The notes beneath the pieces were generated by a model. That model saw nothing but the letters and a program-made list of their open reading frames with translations. It was not told where the DNA came from and did not search any database. 55,731 nucleotides of DNA from an uncultured Alphaproteobacteria bacterium (lineage in GTDB: Bacteria; Pseudomonadota; Alphaproteobacteria; CALKHQ01). The DNA is taken from contig CALKHQ010000280.1 in NCBI GenBank assembly GCA_937988735.1, positions 1 through 55,731 on the forward strand, written 5' to 3'. This document shows positions 8,708 through 16,983 of this stretch, piece by piece. The position numbers and the translations under genes are program-made. Every line of letters begins with the position of its first letter. The first letter of the stretch is position 1.

Positions 8708-9706
8708 ATGTTCAGGATCCTGTCCATCGACGGCGGCGGCATTCGCGGCGTCATTCCCGCCATGGTGCTGACGGCGATCGAGGAGAAGGCAGGCCGCCCG
8801 ATCGCCGACCTGTTCGACCTGATCGCGGGCACCTCGACCGGCGGCATCATCGCGGTTGGTCTTGCGGTGCGCGACGACCGTGGAAAGCCGCGCTTCAGCG
8901 CCGCCGACATGCTGACGCTCTACAGGGCGCGGGGCCGGGAGATCTTCGAGCGGTCGTTCTGGGACGGCATCGTCTCGGTCGGCGGGGCGCTGGACGAGCG
9001 GTATCGCCACGCCAACCTGGAGCGCATCCTGAAGGAGTATCTGGGCGACGCGACGCTCGCGGACTGCCAGCCGCCGATCATGGTGACCAGCTATGACATC
9101 GAGCGCCGGCAGCCCTACTTCTTCAAGAGCCGCAAGGCCGGGGAGGAACCGGACCGCAACCACCACCTGCGCGACGTGGCGCGGGCGACGTCGGCGGCCC
9201 CCACCTATTTCGAGCCGGCGCGGGTGGAGAGCTTCGATGACCTGCGCAGCGAGCGCATCCTGGTCGACGGCGGCGTGTTCGCCAACAATCCTGCGATGTG
9301 CGCCTATGTCGAGGCAGGGGCGCACGGCGCGGCGCCGGACGACGTCCTCCTCGTCTCGCTCGGCACCGGCATCGCCACCCGCAAGATTCCCTATGACGAT
9401 GCAAGGGGCTGGGGCGCGCTGCAGTGGGCGCGCCCGATCATCGGCGTGATGATGGACGGTGTCGCGGACGCGGTGGACTACCAGCTGAGCCAGCTCCTGC
9501 CCGGCCGGGACGCCGGCGACCGGCAGCGCTACTTCCGCTTCGACAAGGAGCTCGTGCTGGCGCTCGACGACATGGACGCCGCCAACGCGGGCAACATCAA
9601 GAGCCTGATGGACGAGGCCCGGTCCATCATCGAGACGCAGGGCAGCGAACTCGACCGGCTGGTGCGGCTGCTTCTGCCCACGCCGGCCCCGGACGCGGTG
9701 GTCTGA
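8708..9706 (+). CDS. Patatin-like phospholipase
   Basis: 332 residues. Oxyanion loop DGGGIRG (8-14), nucleophile Ser43 in GTSTGG, and the catalytic Asp187 in VDGGVFANNPAM form the Ser-Asp dyad of patatin lipases. No signal peptide is visible, so action on lipids at the inner membrane is expected. The N-terminus FRILSIDGGGIRGVIPA resembles CapV-type CBASS effectors, but no cyclic-oligonucleotide synthase or other defence partner lies nearby. ATG 8708 is preferred over upstream in-frame ATGs because AGAGGGGAG precedes it at good spacing and the family motif follows directly. Confidence 0.88.
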   Translation: MFRILSIDGGGIRGVIPAMVLTAIEEKAGRPIADLFDLIAGTSTGGIIAVGLAVRDDRGKPRFSAADMLTLYRARGREIFERSFWDGIVSVGGALDERYRHANLERILKEYLGDATLADCQPPIMVTSYDIERRQPYFFKSRKAGEEPDRNHHLRDVARATSAAPTYFEPARVESFDDLRSERILVDGGVFANNPAMCAYVEAGAHGAAPDDVLLVSLGTGIATRKIPYDDARGWGALQWARPIIGVMMDGVADAVDYQLSQLLPGRDAGDRQRYFRFDKELVLALDDMDAANAGNIKSLMDEARSIIETQGSELDRLVRLLLPTPAPDAVV

Positions 9707-9829
9707 GGCGGACCCGTTCTGGAACACGGCCGCGGCCTTTCTGCTGCAGGTGGCTGCGCGCGCCGGCGTTCGTCCCTACATAAGGGGGCCGGCGCCGGAG
9801 ACGCGCCGGCGACAGCAGGGGACTGCACC

Positions 9830-11218
9830 ATGGCCGATGACCGACCGCGCGAGCGCCCGATCCGGCGCCGCGGCAGCGAGGATGCAACCCTGGCCGGCCG
9901 CGTCCGACGCTATGCCCGCGTCGGCACCGCCATGGGCGGGCTCGCGGCGCGGATGGCCGGCGACCGCTACCTCGGCATCAAGCTCGACCGGGAGAAGCAT
10001 GCGGCTGACCTGAGAGCTGCGCTCGGCGGCGTGAAGGGCCCGCTGATGAAGGCGGCCCAGCTCCTGTCCACCATCCCCGACGCGCTGCCGCCGGAATATG
10101 CGCGGGAGCTTGCGCACCTGCAGGCCGACGCACCGCCGATGGGCTGGCCGTTCGTGCGGCGGCGGATGGCGAGCGAGCTCGGTCCCGACTGGCAGCAGCG
10201 GTTCGCCAGCTTCGGCCACACGGCCGCGCATGCCGCTTCCCTCGGCCAGGTGCACCGGGCGACGCTGCCCGACGGCCGCGTCGTTGCCTGCAAGCTGCAG
10301 TACCCGGACATGGCGTCGGCGGTGGAGGCCGACCTGCGCCAGCTCAGGCTCATCTTCTCGCTCTACGAACGCTACGATCGGGCGATCTCGACCGAGCGCA
10401 TCCACGCCGAGATCGCCGCCCGCCTGCGCGAGGAGCTCGACTACGACCGCGAGCGCCGGCACATGGAGATGTATCGCGCCATGCTGGCGGGAGAGCCGAC
10501 GGTCCATGTGCCCAAGCCGGTGCCCGCGCTCTCGACCCGCCGGCTGCTGACGATGACCTGGCTGGAGGGCGAGCCGATCGCGCGGTTCATCGACGGCGAT
10601 CCGCCGGCCGAGGCGCGCAACCGCGCCGCGATGGCCCTGTTCCGCGCCTGGTACGTGCCGTTCTACGACTACGGCGTCATCCACGGCGACCCGCACCTCG
10701 GCAACTACACGGTGCGGTCCGACCAGTCGCTGAACCTGCTCGACTTCGGCTGCATCCGCATCTTCCAGCCGCCCTTCGTCGGCGGCGTCATCGACCTCTA
10801 CTTCGGGGTCCGCGACGGTGACCGCGGCCGCGCCGCCCATGCGTACGAGGTGTGGGGCTTCCGCAACCTGAACGCGGAGATGATCGACACGCTCAACATC
10901 TGGGCGCGCTTCGTCTTTGCCCCGATCCTCGAGGACAAGACGCGCCGGATCGAGGAGACCAACGCCACCTCCTACGGCGCCGACGTTGCCGCGAAGGTGC
11001 ATTCGGAGCTCAGGCGCATCGGCGGCGTCACACCGCCGCGCGAGTTCGTGTTCATGGACCGGGCGGCGATCGGGCTCGGCGCGGTGTTCCTGCGCCTCAA
11101 CGCCGAGATCAACTGGTACCGGCTGTTCCACGACCTGATCGGCAACTTCGACGAGGCGGCGCTGGCGAGGCGCCAGGCGGAGGCGATGGCAGCCGTCGGG
11201 CTGGAAATGCCGGAGTAG
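9830..11218 (+). CDS. ABC1/UbiB/AarF-family atypical kinase
   Basis: 462 residues. Family hallmarks are the KxGQ-like motif, here KAAQ in GPLMKAAQLLSTIPDALP, the Ala-rich nucleotide loop HAASLGQVHRATL, the invariant lysine in VVACKLQYPDM, the catalytic HGDPHLGNY and the metal-binding DFG in LLDFGCIRIF. UbiB/COQ8 proteins support ubiquinone synthesis and lipid handling by ATPase activity. The KxAQ variant suggests a side branch rather than canonical ubiB, and there are no ubi genes beside it. The C-terminal 100 residues are helical. The start at 9830 follows a purine-rich GGGGAC leader. Confidence 0.85.
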   Translation: MADDRPRERPIRRRGSEDATLAGRVRRYARVGTAMGGLAARMAGDRYLGIKLDREKHAADLRAALGGVKGPLMKAAQLLSTIPDALPPEYARELAHLQADAPPMGWPFVRRRMASELGPDWQQRFASFGHTAAHAASLGQVHRATLPDGRVVACKLQYPDMASAVEADLRQLRLIFSLYERYDRAISTERIHAEIAARLREELDYDRERRHMEMYRAMLAGEPTVHVPKPVPALSTRRLLTMTWLEGEPIARFIDGDPPAEARNRAAMALFRAWYVPFYDYGVIHGDPHLGNYTVRSDQSLNLLDFGCIRIFQPPFVGGVIDLYFGVRDGDRGRAAHAYEVWGFRNLNAEMIDTLNIWARFVFAPILEDKTRRIEETNATSYGADVAAKVHSELRRIGGVTPPREFVFMDRAAIGLGAVFLRLNAEINWYRLFHDLIGNFDEAALARRQAEAMAAVGLEMPE

Positions 11219-11289
11219 CGGCGCGGGCGGCTGCGTCAGGGTAAAGAATGTGCTAACGTCACCCTTCGGCCAGTTAACGGAGGGCGGTG

Positions 11290-11514
11290 ATGGCCAGGAC
11301 GGCTGTTGCGCTCGTGGCCGCGGCCCTTGCCGGGGGCTGCGGCTACAGCGAGGACGTGGTGCCGGCGACGGTGCTGCTTCCCGGCGAGGAGGTGGCCGAG
11401 CTGTGGTGCTACCGCACGCTTGGCCCGCCCGAATGCTTCATGGAGCCCCAGCCGGGCGAGGAAGGACGGCTGGTGGTGATCTCCTTTGCCGACAGGGGCA
11501 GCGTTGCCTTCTGA
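11290..11514 (+). CDS. Small putative lipoprotein of unknown function
   Basis: 74 residues. The first 18 form a signal sequence ending at a relaxed lipobox (ALAGGC), with the cysteine then beginning the mature part. The mature segment is short and acidic, with a WCYRTLGPPECF pair of cysteines that could form a disulfide. No family recognised. ATG 11290 has GGAGG six bases upstream; a GTG directly before it (11287) is less likely. It lies 71 bases after the UbiB-like gene and 65 before the Sel1 gene, so it may be part of the same transcript. Confidence 0.6.
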   Translation: MARTAVALVAAALAGGCGYSEDVVPATVLLPGEEVAELWCYRTLGPPECFMEPQPGEEGRLVVISFADRGSVAF

Positions 11515-11579
11515 ATCGGCGGCAAATGCCCGCAACTTGCGCTTGCCAGCCGGCGTGATCGGTCGGTAACGTCCGCGCC

Positions 11580-12236
11580 GTGACCCACCCGCTTCGCCTG
11601 TTGCCAGCCGCCCTCCTGGTCGCGCTGGCCCTGCCGCAGATCGCTGAAGCCGCCGCGCCGCAAGGCTATGGCGCGGTGCTCCGCTGGTATCGCCAGCAGG
11701 CCGAGGCCGGCGACGCCGAAGCCCAGTTCATGCTGGCGCTGCAGTACGAAGAGGGCGTGCGTGGCGGCGAGCCCGATATCGGAGAGGCGCTGCGCTGGTA
11801 CCGGGCCGCGGCCGAGAACGGCCATGCGCTCGCCCAGTTCCGGCTGGCGCTGCTGCTGCAGGCGCAGAGCCATGCCGGCGCGCGGGCGGAGGCGGTGCGC
11901 TGGCTGACCGCCGCGGCGGAGCAGGGGCTCGCCGATGCGCAGTACAACCTCGCCATCGCGCTGGAAATGGGCATCGGCACTGACCGGGACGAGGCCGGCG
12001 CCATCCGCTGGTACCGCGCCGCAGCGGAACAGGGGATGCCGGCCGCGATGTACAACCTGGGCGGCCTGCTCGCCACCGGCAGCAACGCGCCGCGCGACGA
12101 TGTCGAGGCCTGGGCGTGGCTGGAGCGCGCGGCCCGCGCCGGGGTGGCCGGGGCCGCCGACCTGCGCGACCGGCTGGCCGCCCGCATGACGCCGGCCATG
12201 ATTGCCGAGGCCCGCGCGCAGGCGGACGGGCAGTAA
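11580..12236 (+). CDS. Secreted Sel1-like repeat protein
   Basis: 218 residues with a cleavable signal peptide (LLVALALPQIAEA) and about four to five Sel1/TPR-like repeats of roughly 36 residues. Typical repeat cores are ALRWYRAAAENGHALAQFRL, AVRWLTAAAEQGLADAQYNL and AIRWYRAAAEQGMPAAMYNL. Such periplasmic repeat proteins act as protein-binding scaffolds; the partner is unknown. The start is GTG at 11580, placed directly before a good signal peptide. The gene ends at a strong hairpin terminator. Confidence 0.85.
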   Translation: MTHPLRLLPAALLVALALPQIAEAAAPQGYGAVLRWYRQQAEAGDAEAQFMLALQYEEGVRGGEPDIGEALRWYRAAAENGHALAQFRLALLLQAQSHAGARAEAVRWLTAAAEQGLADAQYNLAIALEMGIGTDRDEAGAIRWYRAAAEQGMPAAMYNLGGLLATGSNAPRDDVEAWAWLERAARAGVAGAADLRDRLAARMTPAMIAEARAQADGQ

Positions 12237-12241
12237 GGGAA

Positions 12242-12272
12242 AACCTCCCTCCCCTGCGCGGGGAGGGAGGTT
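12242..12272. terminator. Bidirectional stem-loop terminator
   Basis: A perfect 13-bp inverted repeat, AACCTCCCTCCCC / GGGGAGGGAGGTT, with a 5-base loop (12255-12259). It lies between the convergent Sel1 gene and the ABC permease gene and can serve both strands. The A/T pairs at its base give a short T-rich 3' side. Confidence 0.8.
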
Positions 12273-12307
12273 GTTCAGGCGGCGCTCCGGGCGCGCCGCG
12301 TTCAGGG

Positions 12308-13267
12308 TCAGGCCCGGATTTCCTGCCGCTGGAAGGTCACGTAGGCGATGGTGAACAGCACCACCAGCGCCGCCACCATGCCGGCAAGCTGCGGCCAGAT
12401 CAGGCTCAGGCTCTCCGACACCGGCAGCGGAGCCCCCAGCAGCGCCTGGTGGAGCTGGCTGGCGAATACCAGCCCCAGGGTCCGCGTCTCGGGGCTCAGC
12501 AGCGCCAGCGTCATCTCGCCGTAGAGCATGTTCGGCGAGATGCGCGAGATCGCCGTCTGCCATTCGGCATGCGCCACCGCCGTCGTCGGGTTCAGCGGAT
12601 CGACGGTGACGATCGCGCCGGCGATCAGCGGTGCCAGCATCGACCAGAAGATGGCAAACAGCAGCCACACCGTCAGCGCCGCCAGCGCCGCCGTCGCCGG
12701 CGCGCGGAACACGATGGAGAACAGCAGCGCCACCGCCAGCCAGACGCCGGCATAGACGAAGGAGGCGAGCAGGAAGGCGAGCCCCCGCACGATCTCCTCC
12801 GCGCTCGGCGGCAGCCCGAGCAGCAGGATGCCCAGCCCGGTCACCAGCAGCCACAGGGTGACGAGGCAGATCGCGATGACGATCAGCCCGCCCAGGTACT
12901 TCCCCGTCAGCAGGGCGTCCCGGTAGATCGGCTGCGACAGCACCCGGCTCAGGGTGCGCCGGTTGTATTCGCCGTTGATAGCGTCGAAGCCGAGCGCGAT
13001 CGCCACCAGCGGCAGCAGGAAGCCGAGGAAGCCGACGAAGGAGGGCAGCGGATCCTGCGCCATGGTGAACACGCGCAGGAACAGGAACTGGTCCTCGCTG
13101 AACGTCTGCTTGATCTCGCCGATGGTGGCATAGACCGCGCCCAGGGCGGTGAGCAGCACCAGCAGCATCACCAGGTGGATGCGGGCGCTTGTCATGTGGT
13201 CGGCCGCCTCCTTGAGGGCGACCGCGGCAAGCCCGGTGAAGGGCGATCCCTCACGCCGCCTTCGCAT
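12308..13267 (-). CDS. ABC-2 type permease (NosY-like)
   Basis: 319 residues with about six transmembrane helices and a long periplasmic loop after the first, the layout of NosY/ABC-2 permeases. The motif INGEYNRRTLSRVLSQPIYRDALLTGK is the conserved cytoplasmic coupling segment of this group. It pairs with the ATPase encoded just upstream, whose end it overlaps by 17 bases, so the two are translationally coupled. It is the last gene of a three-gene operon with the NEW3-domain protein. Substrate unknown; export or membrane-protein assembly support is likely. Confidence 0.87.
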   Translation of the reverse strand: MRRRREGSPFTGLAAVALKEAADHMTSARIHLVMLLVLLTALGAVYATIGEIKQTFSEDQFLFLRVFTMAQDPLPSFVGFLGFLLPLVAIALGFDAINGEYNRRTLSRVLSQPIYRDALLTGKYLGGLIVIAICLVTLWLLVTGLGILLLGLPPSAEEIVRGLAFLLASFVYAGVWLAVALLFSIVFRAPATAALAALTVWLLFAIFWSMLAPLIAGAIVTVDPLNPTTAVAHAEWQTAISRISPNMLYGEMTLALLSPETRTLGLVFASQLHQALLGAPLPVSESLSLIWPQLAGMVAALVVLFTIAYVTFQRQEIRA

Positions 13268-14192
13268 GACCCGCCTCCGTCTCGAAGTACCGTGCGTAGA
13301 CCTCGTCGAGGCTGGCCTGGCGCAGGCCGATCGACTGCAGCGTTCCGCCGGCGCCGATCACGCGCCGTGCGATCTCGGGCCTGAGGTCCCCCTTCGCCTC
13401 CACCCGCCAGCGGCCCGGCCGCTCGAGCACGGTGGCGGCGTCGGGCAGGTCGCCCAGCAGCGACGCCAGGTCGGCGCCCTCGGCTTCCGCCTCGATCACG
13501 TAGCGGCCGCCGAGCACGTCGGCGGTGAGCTGGTCCACCCGGCCGCAGAGCCCGATGCGGCCGCGGCTGAACAGCGCGACACGGCTGCAGATGGTCTGCA
13601 CCATGCCCAGCAGGTGCGACGACAGCACGATGGTGATGCCGTCGCGGGCCAGCGCCTGGATCAGCTCCAGCAGCTCCTGCGTGGACTGCGGGTCGAGGCC
13701 TGCCGTCGGCTCGTCGAGGATCGCGAGCTCCGCCCGCTTGAGCAGGAGATCGGCGATGCCCAGCCGCTGGCGCATGCCATGGGAGAAGGTTGAGACCCGC
13801 CGGTCCGCCACCTCCGTCAGCCGGACGCGCGCCAGCACCTCGTCGATGCGCCTGCGCGCGTCGCTCGAGGCGAGGCCCGCCAGACGCGCGGAGTAGGACA
13901 GGTTCTCCCGCGCCGTCAGCCGTTCGTAGAAGCCCACCTCGTCCGGCAGGTAGCCCACCCGGCGCTTGACGGCGAGCGGCTGGCGCAGCGGATCCAGCCC
14001 CAGCACGCGCACCGTGCCGGCCGTCGGCTCGGTCAGGCCGAGGAGCAGCAGGATGGTTGTGGTCTTGCCCGAACCGTTCGGGCCGAGCAGTCCGAACACC
14101 TCACCCCGTTCGACCACGAGGTCGATGCCATCGACCGCGGTCGTGCGGCCGTAACGTTTTACCAGTCCGGCCGTCTCGATGACCGCGCTCAT
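13251..14192 (-). CDS. ABC transporter ATP-binding protein (NosF/CcmA-like)
   Basis: 313 residues. Walker A GPNGSGKTT, signature FSHGMRQRLGIADLLL and Walker B LAILDEPTAGLD are intact, followed by a C-terminal extension of about 90 residues common in drug/NosF-type exporters. It is the ATPase for the ABC-2 permease downstream (17-base overlap). Its start ATG overlaps the stop of the NEW3-domain gene (4-base ATGA-type overlap), so all three products are probably made in coupled amounts. Confidence 0.92.
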   Translation of the reverse strand: MSAVIETAGLVKRYGRTTAVDGIDLVVERGEVFGLLGPNGSGKTTTILLLLGLTEPTAGTVRVLGLDPLRQPLAVKRRVGYLPDEVGFYERLTARENLSYSARLAGLASSDARRRIDEVLARVRLTEVADRRVSTFSHGMRQRLGIADLLLKRAELAILDEPTAGLDPQSTQELLELIQALARDGITIVLSSHLLGMVQTICSRVALFSRGRIGLCGRVDQLTADVLGGRYVIEAEAEGADLASLLGDLPDAATVLERPGRWRVEAKGDLRPEIARRVIGAGGTLQSIGLRQASLDEVYARYFETEAGHAKAA

Positions 14193-15403
14193 CGCCGGCC
14201 GTACCGCGTGACCGCGACCGCAAGCACGACGACCGCGGCGGCGATGACGCCGAGGCCGACGATGCCCCAGACGGTCGAGGTGGTGACGGTAACCCGGAAG
14301 CTGGCATTGTCGGAGACGCCGTCGCCGTTCGCCCGGACGGGCACGACATAGTCACCGGCGATCGCCTTGTCGGAGGGCGTGATGCCCACCGAGACCTCCA
14401 CCCGCTGTCCGGGCTGAAGCTCGTCGATCTCGTCCGGCTCGAAGGTCACCGTCCAGCCGCTGGGCGGGCTCGCGGACATCGAAACGCTGCGTGCGGCCGC
14501 GGTGCCGGTGTTGGCCAGCGTGAAGGTGAAGCTGCGCTGCTCGCCGGCGACCGCCTCGCCCGACAGCCGCCCTTCCGGGCCGGAGAGCGAGAGGGTCGGC
14601 CGCCCGGTCACGTCCATCAGCAGCTGCGCGTCGCCGGTTGCACTTTCCGAAGCGGCGCGGATCAGCACCGGATACTGCCCGGCCGGGGTGTTCTCCGCGG
14701 GGCTGACGCTGACGGTGATGTTCTCCGTCTTGCCCGCGGCGACCGGCAGGCTGGTCAGCTCCTGCGAGCCATAGCGCTGCTTGAAGGTGACCTCAAACCC
14801 GGCGGGCGCCTGCGCCAGCAGGTTGACGACCGTGTCGTCCCGCCCCTCGTTGGTGATCGCGACCTGGAAATCGAAGGTGGAACGCACCGAGCCGCGCAGC
14901 GCCGGCAGCGTCGGCTCCAGCGTCAGCCGCGCCGGCTCGGCCTCGGTGAGGCGCAGCGCGATCGGCAGCCGCAGCGACTGCCCGTCCGCCTCGCCGGTGA
15001 CGGTGAAGTCGTACTGGCCGACGTCGGCATCGGCCGGGGGCGTCACCTCCAGCGTCAGCTCGACCGTCTCGTCGGGCCCGGCGATCGCGGCGCCCACGGC
15101 CTGCCCGCCGCCGTCGATTTCCCAGCTCCACCCCTGCGGCAGCCCGCTCACGTCGAAGGAGACCCGCTGCGGCGGAAGCCCCACGTTCGCGAGCCGAAGC
15201 GTCATCGTGATCTCGGATCCGGCCTCGGCGGTGAGTTCGGGAAACGGCGTGGTGAGCCACAGTCCCTGCCGGTCCTCGCCGGCCTGGGTGGCCGTCGCAG
15301 CAACCGGCGTCTGCGCGACCGCGATCCCCGACGTCAGCGCCGCGCCGGCGGCGGCCAGGGCTGCGGCTGCGAACGCTGAGGCGAATCTCCCGTGCGGGAA
15401 CAT
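14189..15403 (-). CDS. Exported NEW3-domain protein with C-terminal membrane anchor
   Basis: 404 residues. A signal peptide (FASAFAAAALAAAGAALTSGIAVAQ) is followed by three to four immunoglobulin-like NEW3 modules, marked by repeated phrases such as NVGLPPQRVSFDVSGLPQGW, PADADVGQYDFTVTGEADG, PAENTPAGQYPVLIRA and NTGTAAARSVSMSASPPSGW. It ends with one transmembrane helix (VVVLAVAV) and a short RYGRR tail. It is thus an inner-membrane-anchored periplasmic protein, first in an operon with an ABC exporter. A role as the exporter's periplasmic receptor or partner is inference. ATG 15403 fits the signal peptide best; an in-frame upstream extension is unlikely. Confidence 0.85.
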   Translation of the reverse strand: MFPHGRFASAFAAAALAAAGAALTSGIAVAQTPVAATATQAGEDRQGLWLTTPFPELTAEAGSEITMTLRLANVGLPPQRVSFDVSGLPQGWSWEIDGGGQAVGAAIAGPDETVELTLEVTPPADADVGQYDFTVTGEADGQSLRLPIALRLTEAEPARLTLEPTLPALRGSVRSTFDFQVAITNEGRDDTVVNLLAQAPAGFEVTFKQRYGSQELTSLPVAAGKTENITVSVSPAENTPAGQYPVLIRAASESATGDAQLLMDVTGRPTLSLSGPEGRLSGEAVAGEQRSFTFTLANTGTAAARSVSMSASPPSGWTVTFEPDEIDELQPGQRVEVSVGITPSDKAIAGDYVVPVRANGDGVSDNASFRVTVTTSTVWGIVGLGVIAAAVVVLAVAVTRYGRR

Positions 15404-15572
15404 CGTCGAAACCCCCTGCCCAGAACATCGATGAATGAAGCTCGACCGGGCCGGCGGCAGGCCGCGCAACCCGACCTGGCCGGCTACGTTGGCATCGATT
15501 GTGGCAGGAATCTGGCATCAAGATGAAATGCCGTTAATGATTCAGGCATTGAATCGAAAGGGAGAATCCGTA

Positions 15573-15594
15573 CCGGGGCCGCAATTCGCCCCGG
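15573..15594 (-). terminator. Stem-loop downstream of the sensor kinase gene
   Basis: CCGGGGC (15573-15579) pairs with GCCCCGG (15588-15594) around an 8-base loop, and GAATCC/ATTC flanks extend the pairing. It begins 10 bases past the kinase stop on the minus strand and is followed by a CCCTTTC stretch, so it probably ends the MarR-regulator-kinase transcript. Confidence 0.55.
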
Positions 15595-15603
15595 ATTCGC
15601 CGC

Positions 15604-16983
15604 CTAGAGCGGCAGGCGGAGGATGGCGCGCAGACCGCCGCCGGGCGCGGTGGCGAGGATGAGGTCGCCGCCGTGGCTGCGGGCGATGTCGCGGGCGATG
15701 GTCAGCCCGAGCCCGACGCCGCCGGTGCGCGGGTTGCGTGACGGGTCGAGGCGGAAGAACGGGCGAAACACGTCCTCGCGCCGGTCCTCCGGAATGCCGG
15801 GGCCGTCGTCGTCCACCCAGATCTCCACCTGGGCGGGACTCGCCCGCGCCACCACCCGGACGTGGTGCGCGTAGCGGACGGCGTTGGAGACGAGATTGCC
15901 GACGCAGCGCCGGATTGCGTTCGGCCGCACCACCAGCGACAGCCCGGTCCGTCCCTCCAGCCGCACGTCGCCGCCCTGGCGGCGGGCGCTCACCACCACC
16001 TCGTCGAGCAGCGCGTCGAGGTCGGTCGGGACCGCGCTCTCCTCGCCCTCGCCGCGGGCGAAGGCGAGATAGCCCTCGATCATGTGCTCCATTTCCTCGA
16101 TGTCGCTCTTCAGGTCGGCGACATCGGGGCCGTCGCCCAGCATGGCGATCTGCAGCTTCATCCGGGTCAGCGGCGTCTTCAGGTCGTGGCTGACCCCGGC
16201 CAGCATCTCCGTGCGCTGCGCGATCTGCCGCTTGATTCGGGCGCGCATCAGGCTGAAGGCGCGGGCCGCCTGGCGCACCTCGGCGGCGCCCTGGGCGCGG
16301 AACTCGCCAACCTCCTGGCCCTTGCCGAAGCGGTCCACCGCCTTCGCCAGCCGCCGGATCGGCCGGATCTGGTTGCGCATGAAGATGATGGCGATGGTGA
16401 ACAGGGTGGCGGAGGCCCCGACCATCCACAGCACGAAGGTGTAGCTGGTGGCGGTGAACAGCCGCTCCCGCGGCGCGATCACGTGCAGCAGCCCGTCCTC
16501 CAGCTCGATGGTGATCCGGACCTGGCGGTCGGAGTGATCGACGTCGATGACGAACGGCCGGTCGATGCGGTCGCGGATCTCGTTCGCCAGCTTCTCCGAC
16601 AGCAGGTCGTCCCCCGGCTCGGGCAGCGGGCGAGACAGCCGCGCGTCCGGCTGGTAGCGCATCCTCAGTTCCAGCCGCTGAAAGGCGATCAGCTCCGCCT
16701 GGCCGGGCAGCTCGTCGTCGATCAGGTCATGGACCACGTTCATCGCCGCCACTTCCGACACCACCGCCGCCGCGAGCCGCCGCGTGATCAGGTCGTAGTG
16801 GTAGTCGTAGAACACCACCAGCAGCAGCAGCTGGAGCATGATCGCGGGCGTCACGATGATCATCAGCGCCCGCCCCAGCAGCGTCTGCGGCAGGACGGCC
16901 TTGATCGCGTTCCGCACCGCCGCCAGCGCCCGGCCGACGCGCGTCAGCACCGTCGCCGGTCCGGTGCGGACGACCAGCGTCAT
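15604..16983 (-). CDS. EnvZ-like sensor histidine kinase
   Basis: 459 residues: transmembrane helix 1 (about 38-59), a periplasmic sensor loop of about 120 residues, helix 2 (about 181-202), a HAMP linker (MRNQIRPIRRLAKAVDRFG), then the kinase core. His266 in the H-box AGVSHDLKTPLTRMK is the phosphorylation site; N-box NLVSNAVRYAH, G1 DDDGPGIP and G2 GGVGLGLTIAR are present. It overlaps the end of the response-regulator gene by 4 bases, so the two form a coupled pair. The signal sensed is unknown; EnvZ-like kinases respond to envelope or osmotic state. Confidence 0.93.
   Translation of the reverse strand: MTLVVRTGPATVLTRVGRALAAVRNAIKAVLPQTLLGRALMIIVTPAIMLQLLLLVVFYDYHYDLITRRLAAAVVSEVAAMNVVHDLIDDELPGQAELIAFQRLELRMRYQPDARLSRPLPEPGDDLLSEKLANEIRDRIDRPFVIDVDHSDRQVRITIELEDGLLHVIAPRERLFTATSYTFVLWMVGASATLFTIAIIFMRNQIRPIRRLAKAVDRFGKGQEVGEFRAQGAAEVRQAARAFSLMRARIKRQIAQRTEMLAGVSHDLKTPLTRMKLQIAMLGDGPDVADLKSDIEEMEHMIEGYLAFARGEGEESAVPTDLDALLDEVVVSARRQGGDVRLEGRTGLSLVVRPNAIRRCVGNLVSNAVRYAHHVRVVARASPAQVEIWVDDDGPGIPEDRREDVFRPFFRLDPSRNPRTGGVGLGLTIARDIARSHGGDLILATAPGGGLRAILRLPL

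Noticed and set aside
8708..9706. Patatin as a CapV CBASS effector
   Set aside because: N-terminal similarity alone is shared by many patatins; no cyclase, Cap2/Cap3 or other defence gene is in the neighbourhood.
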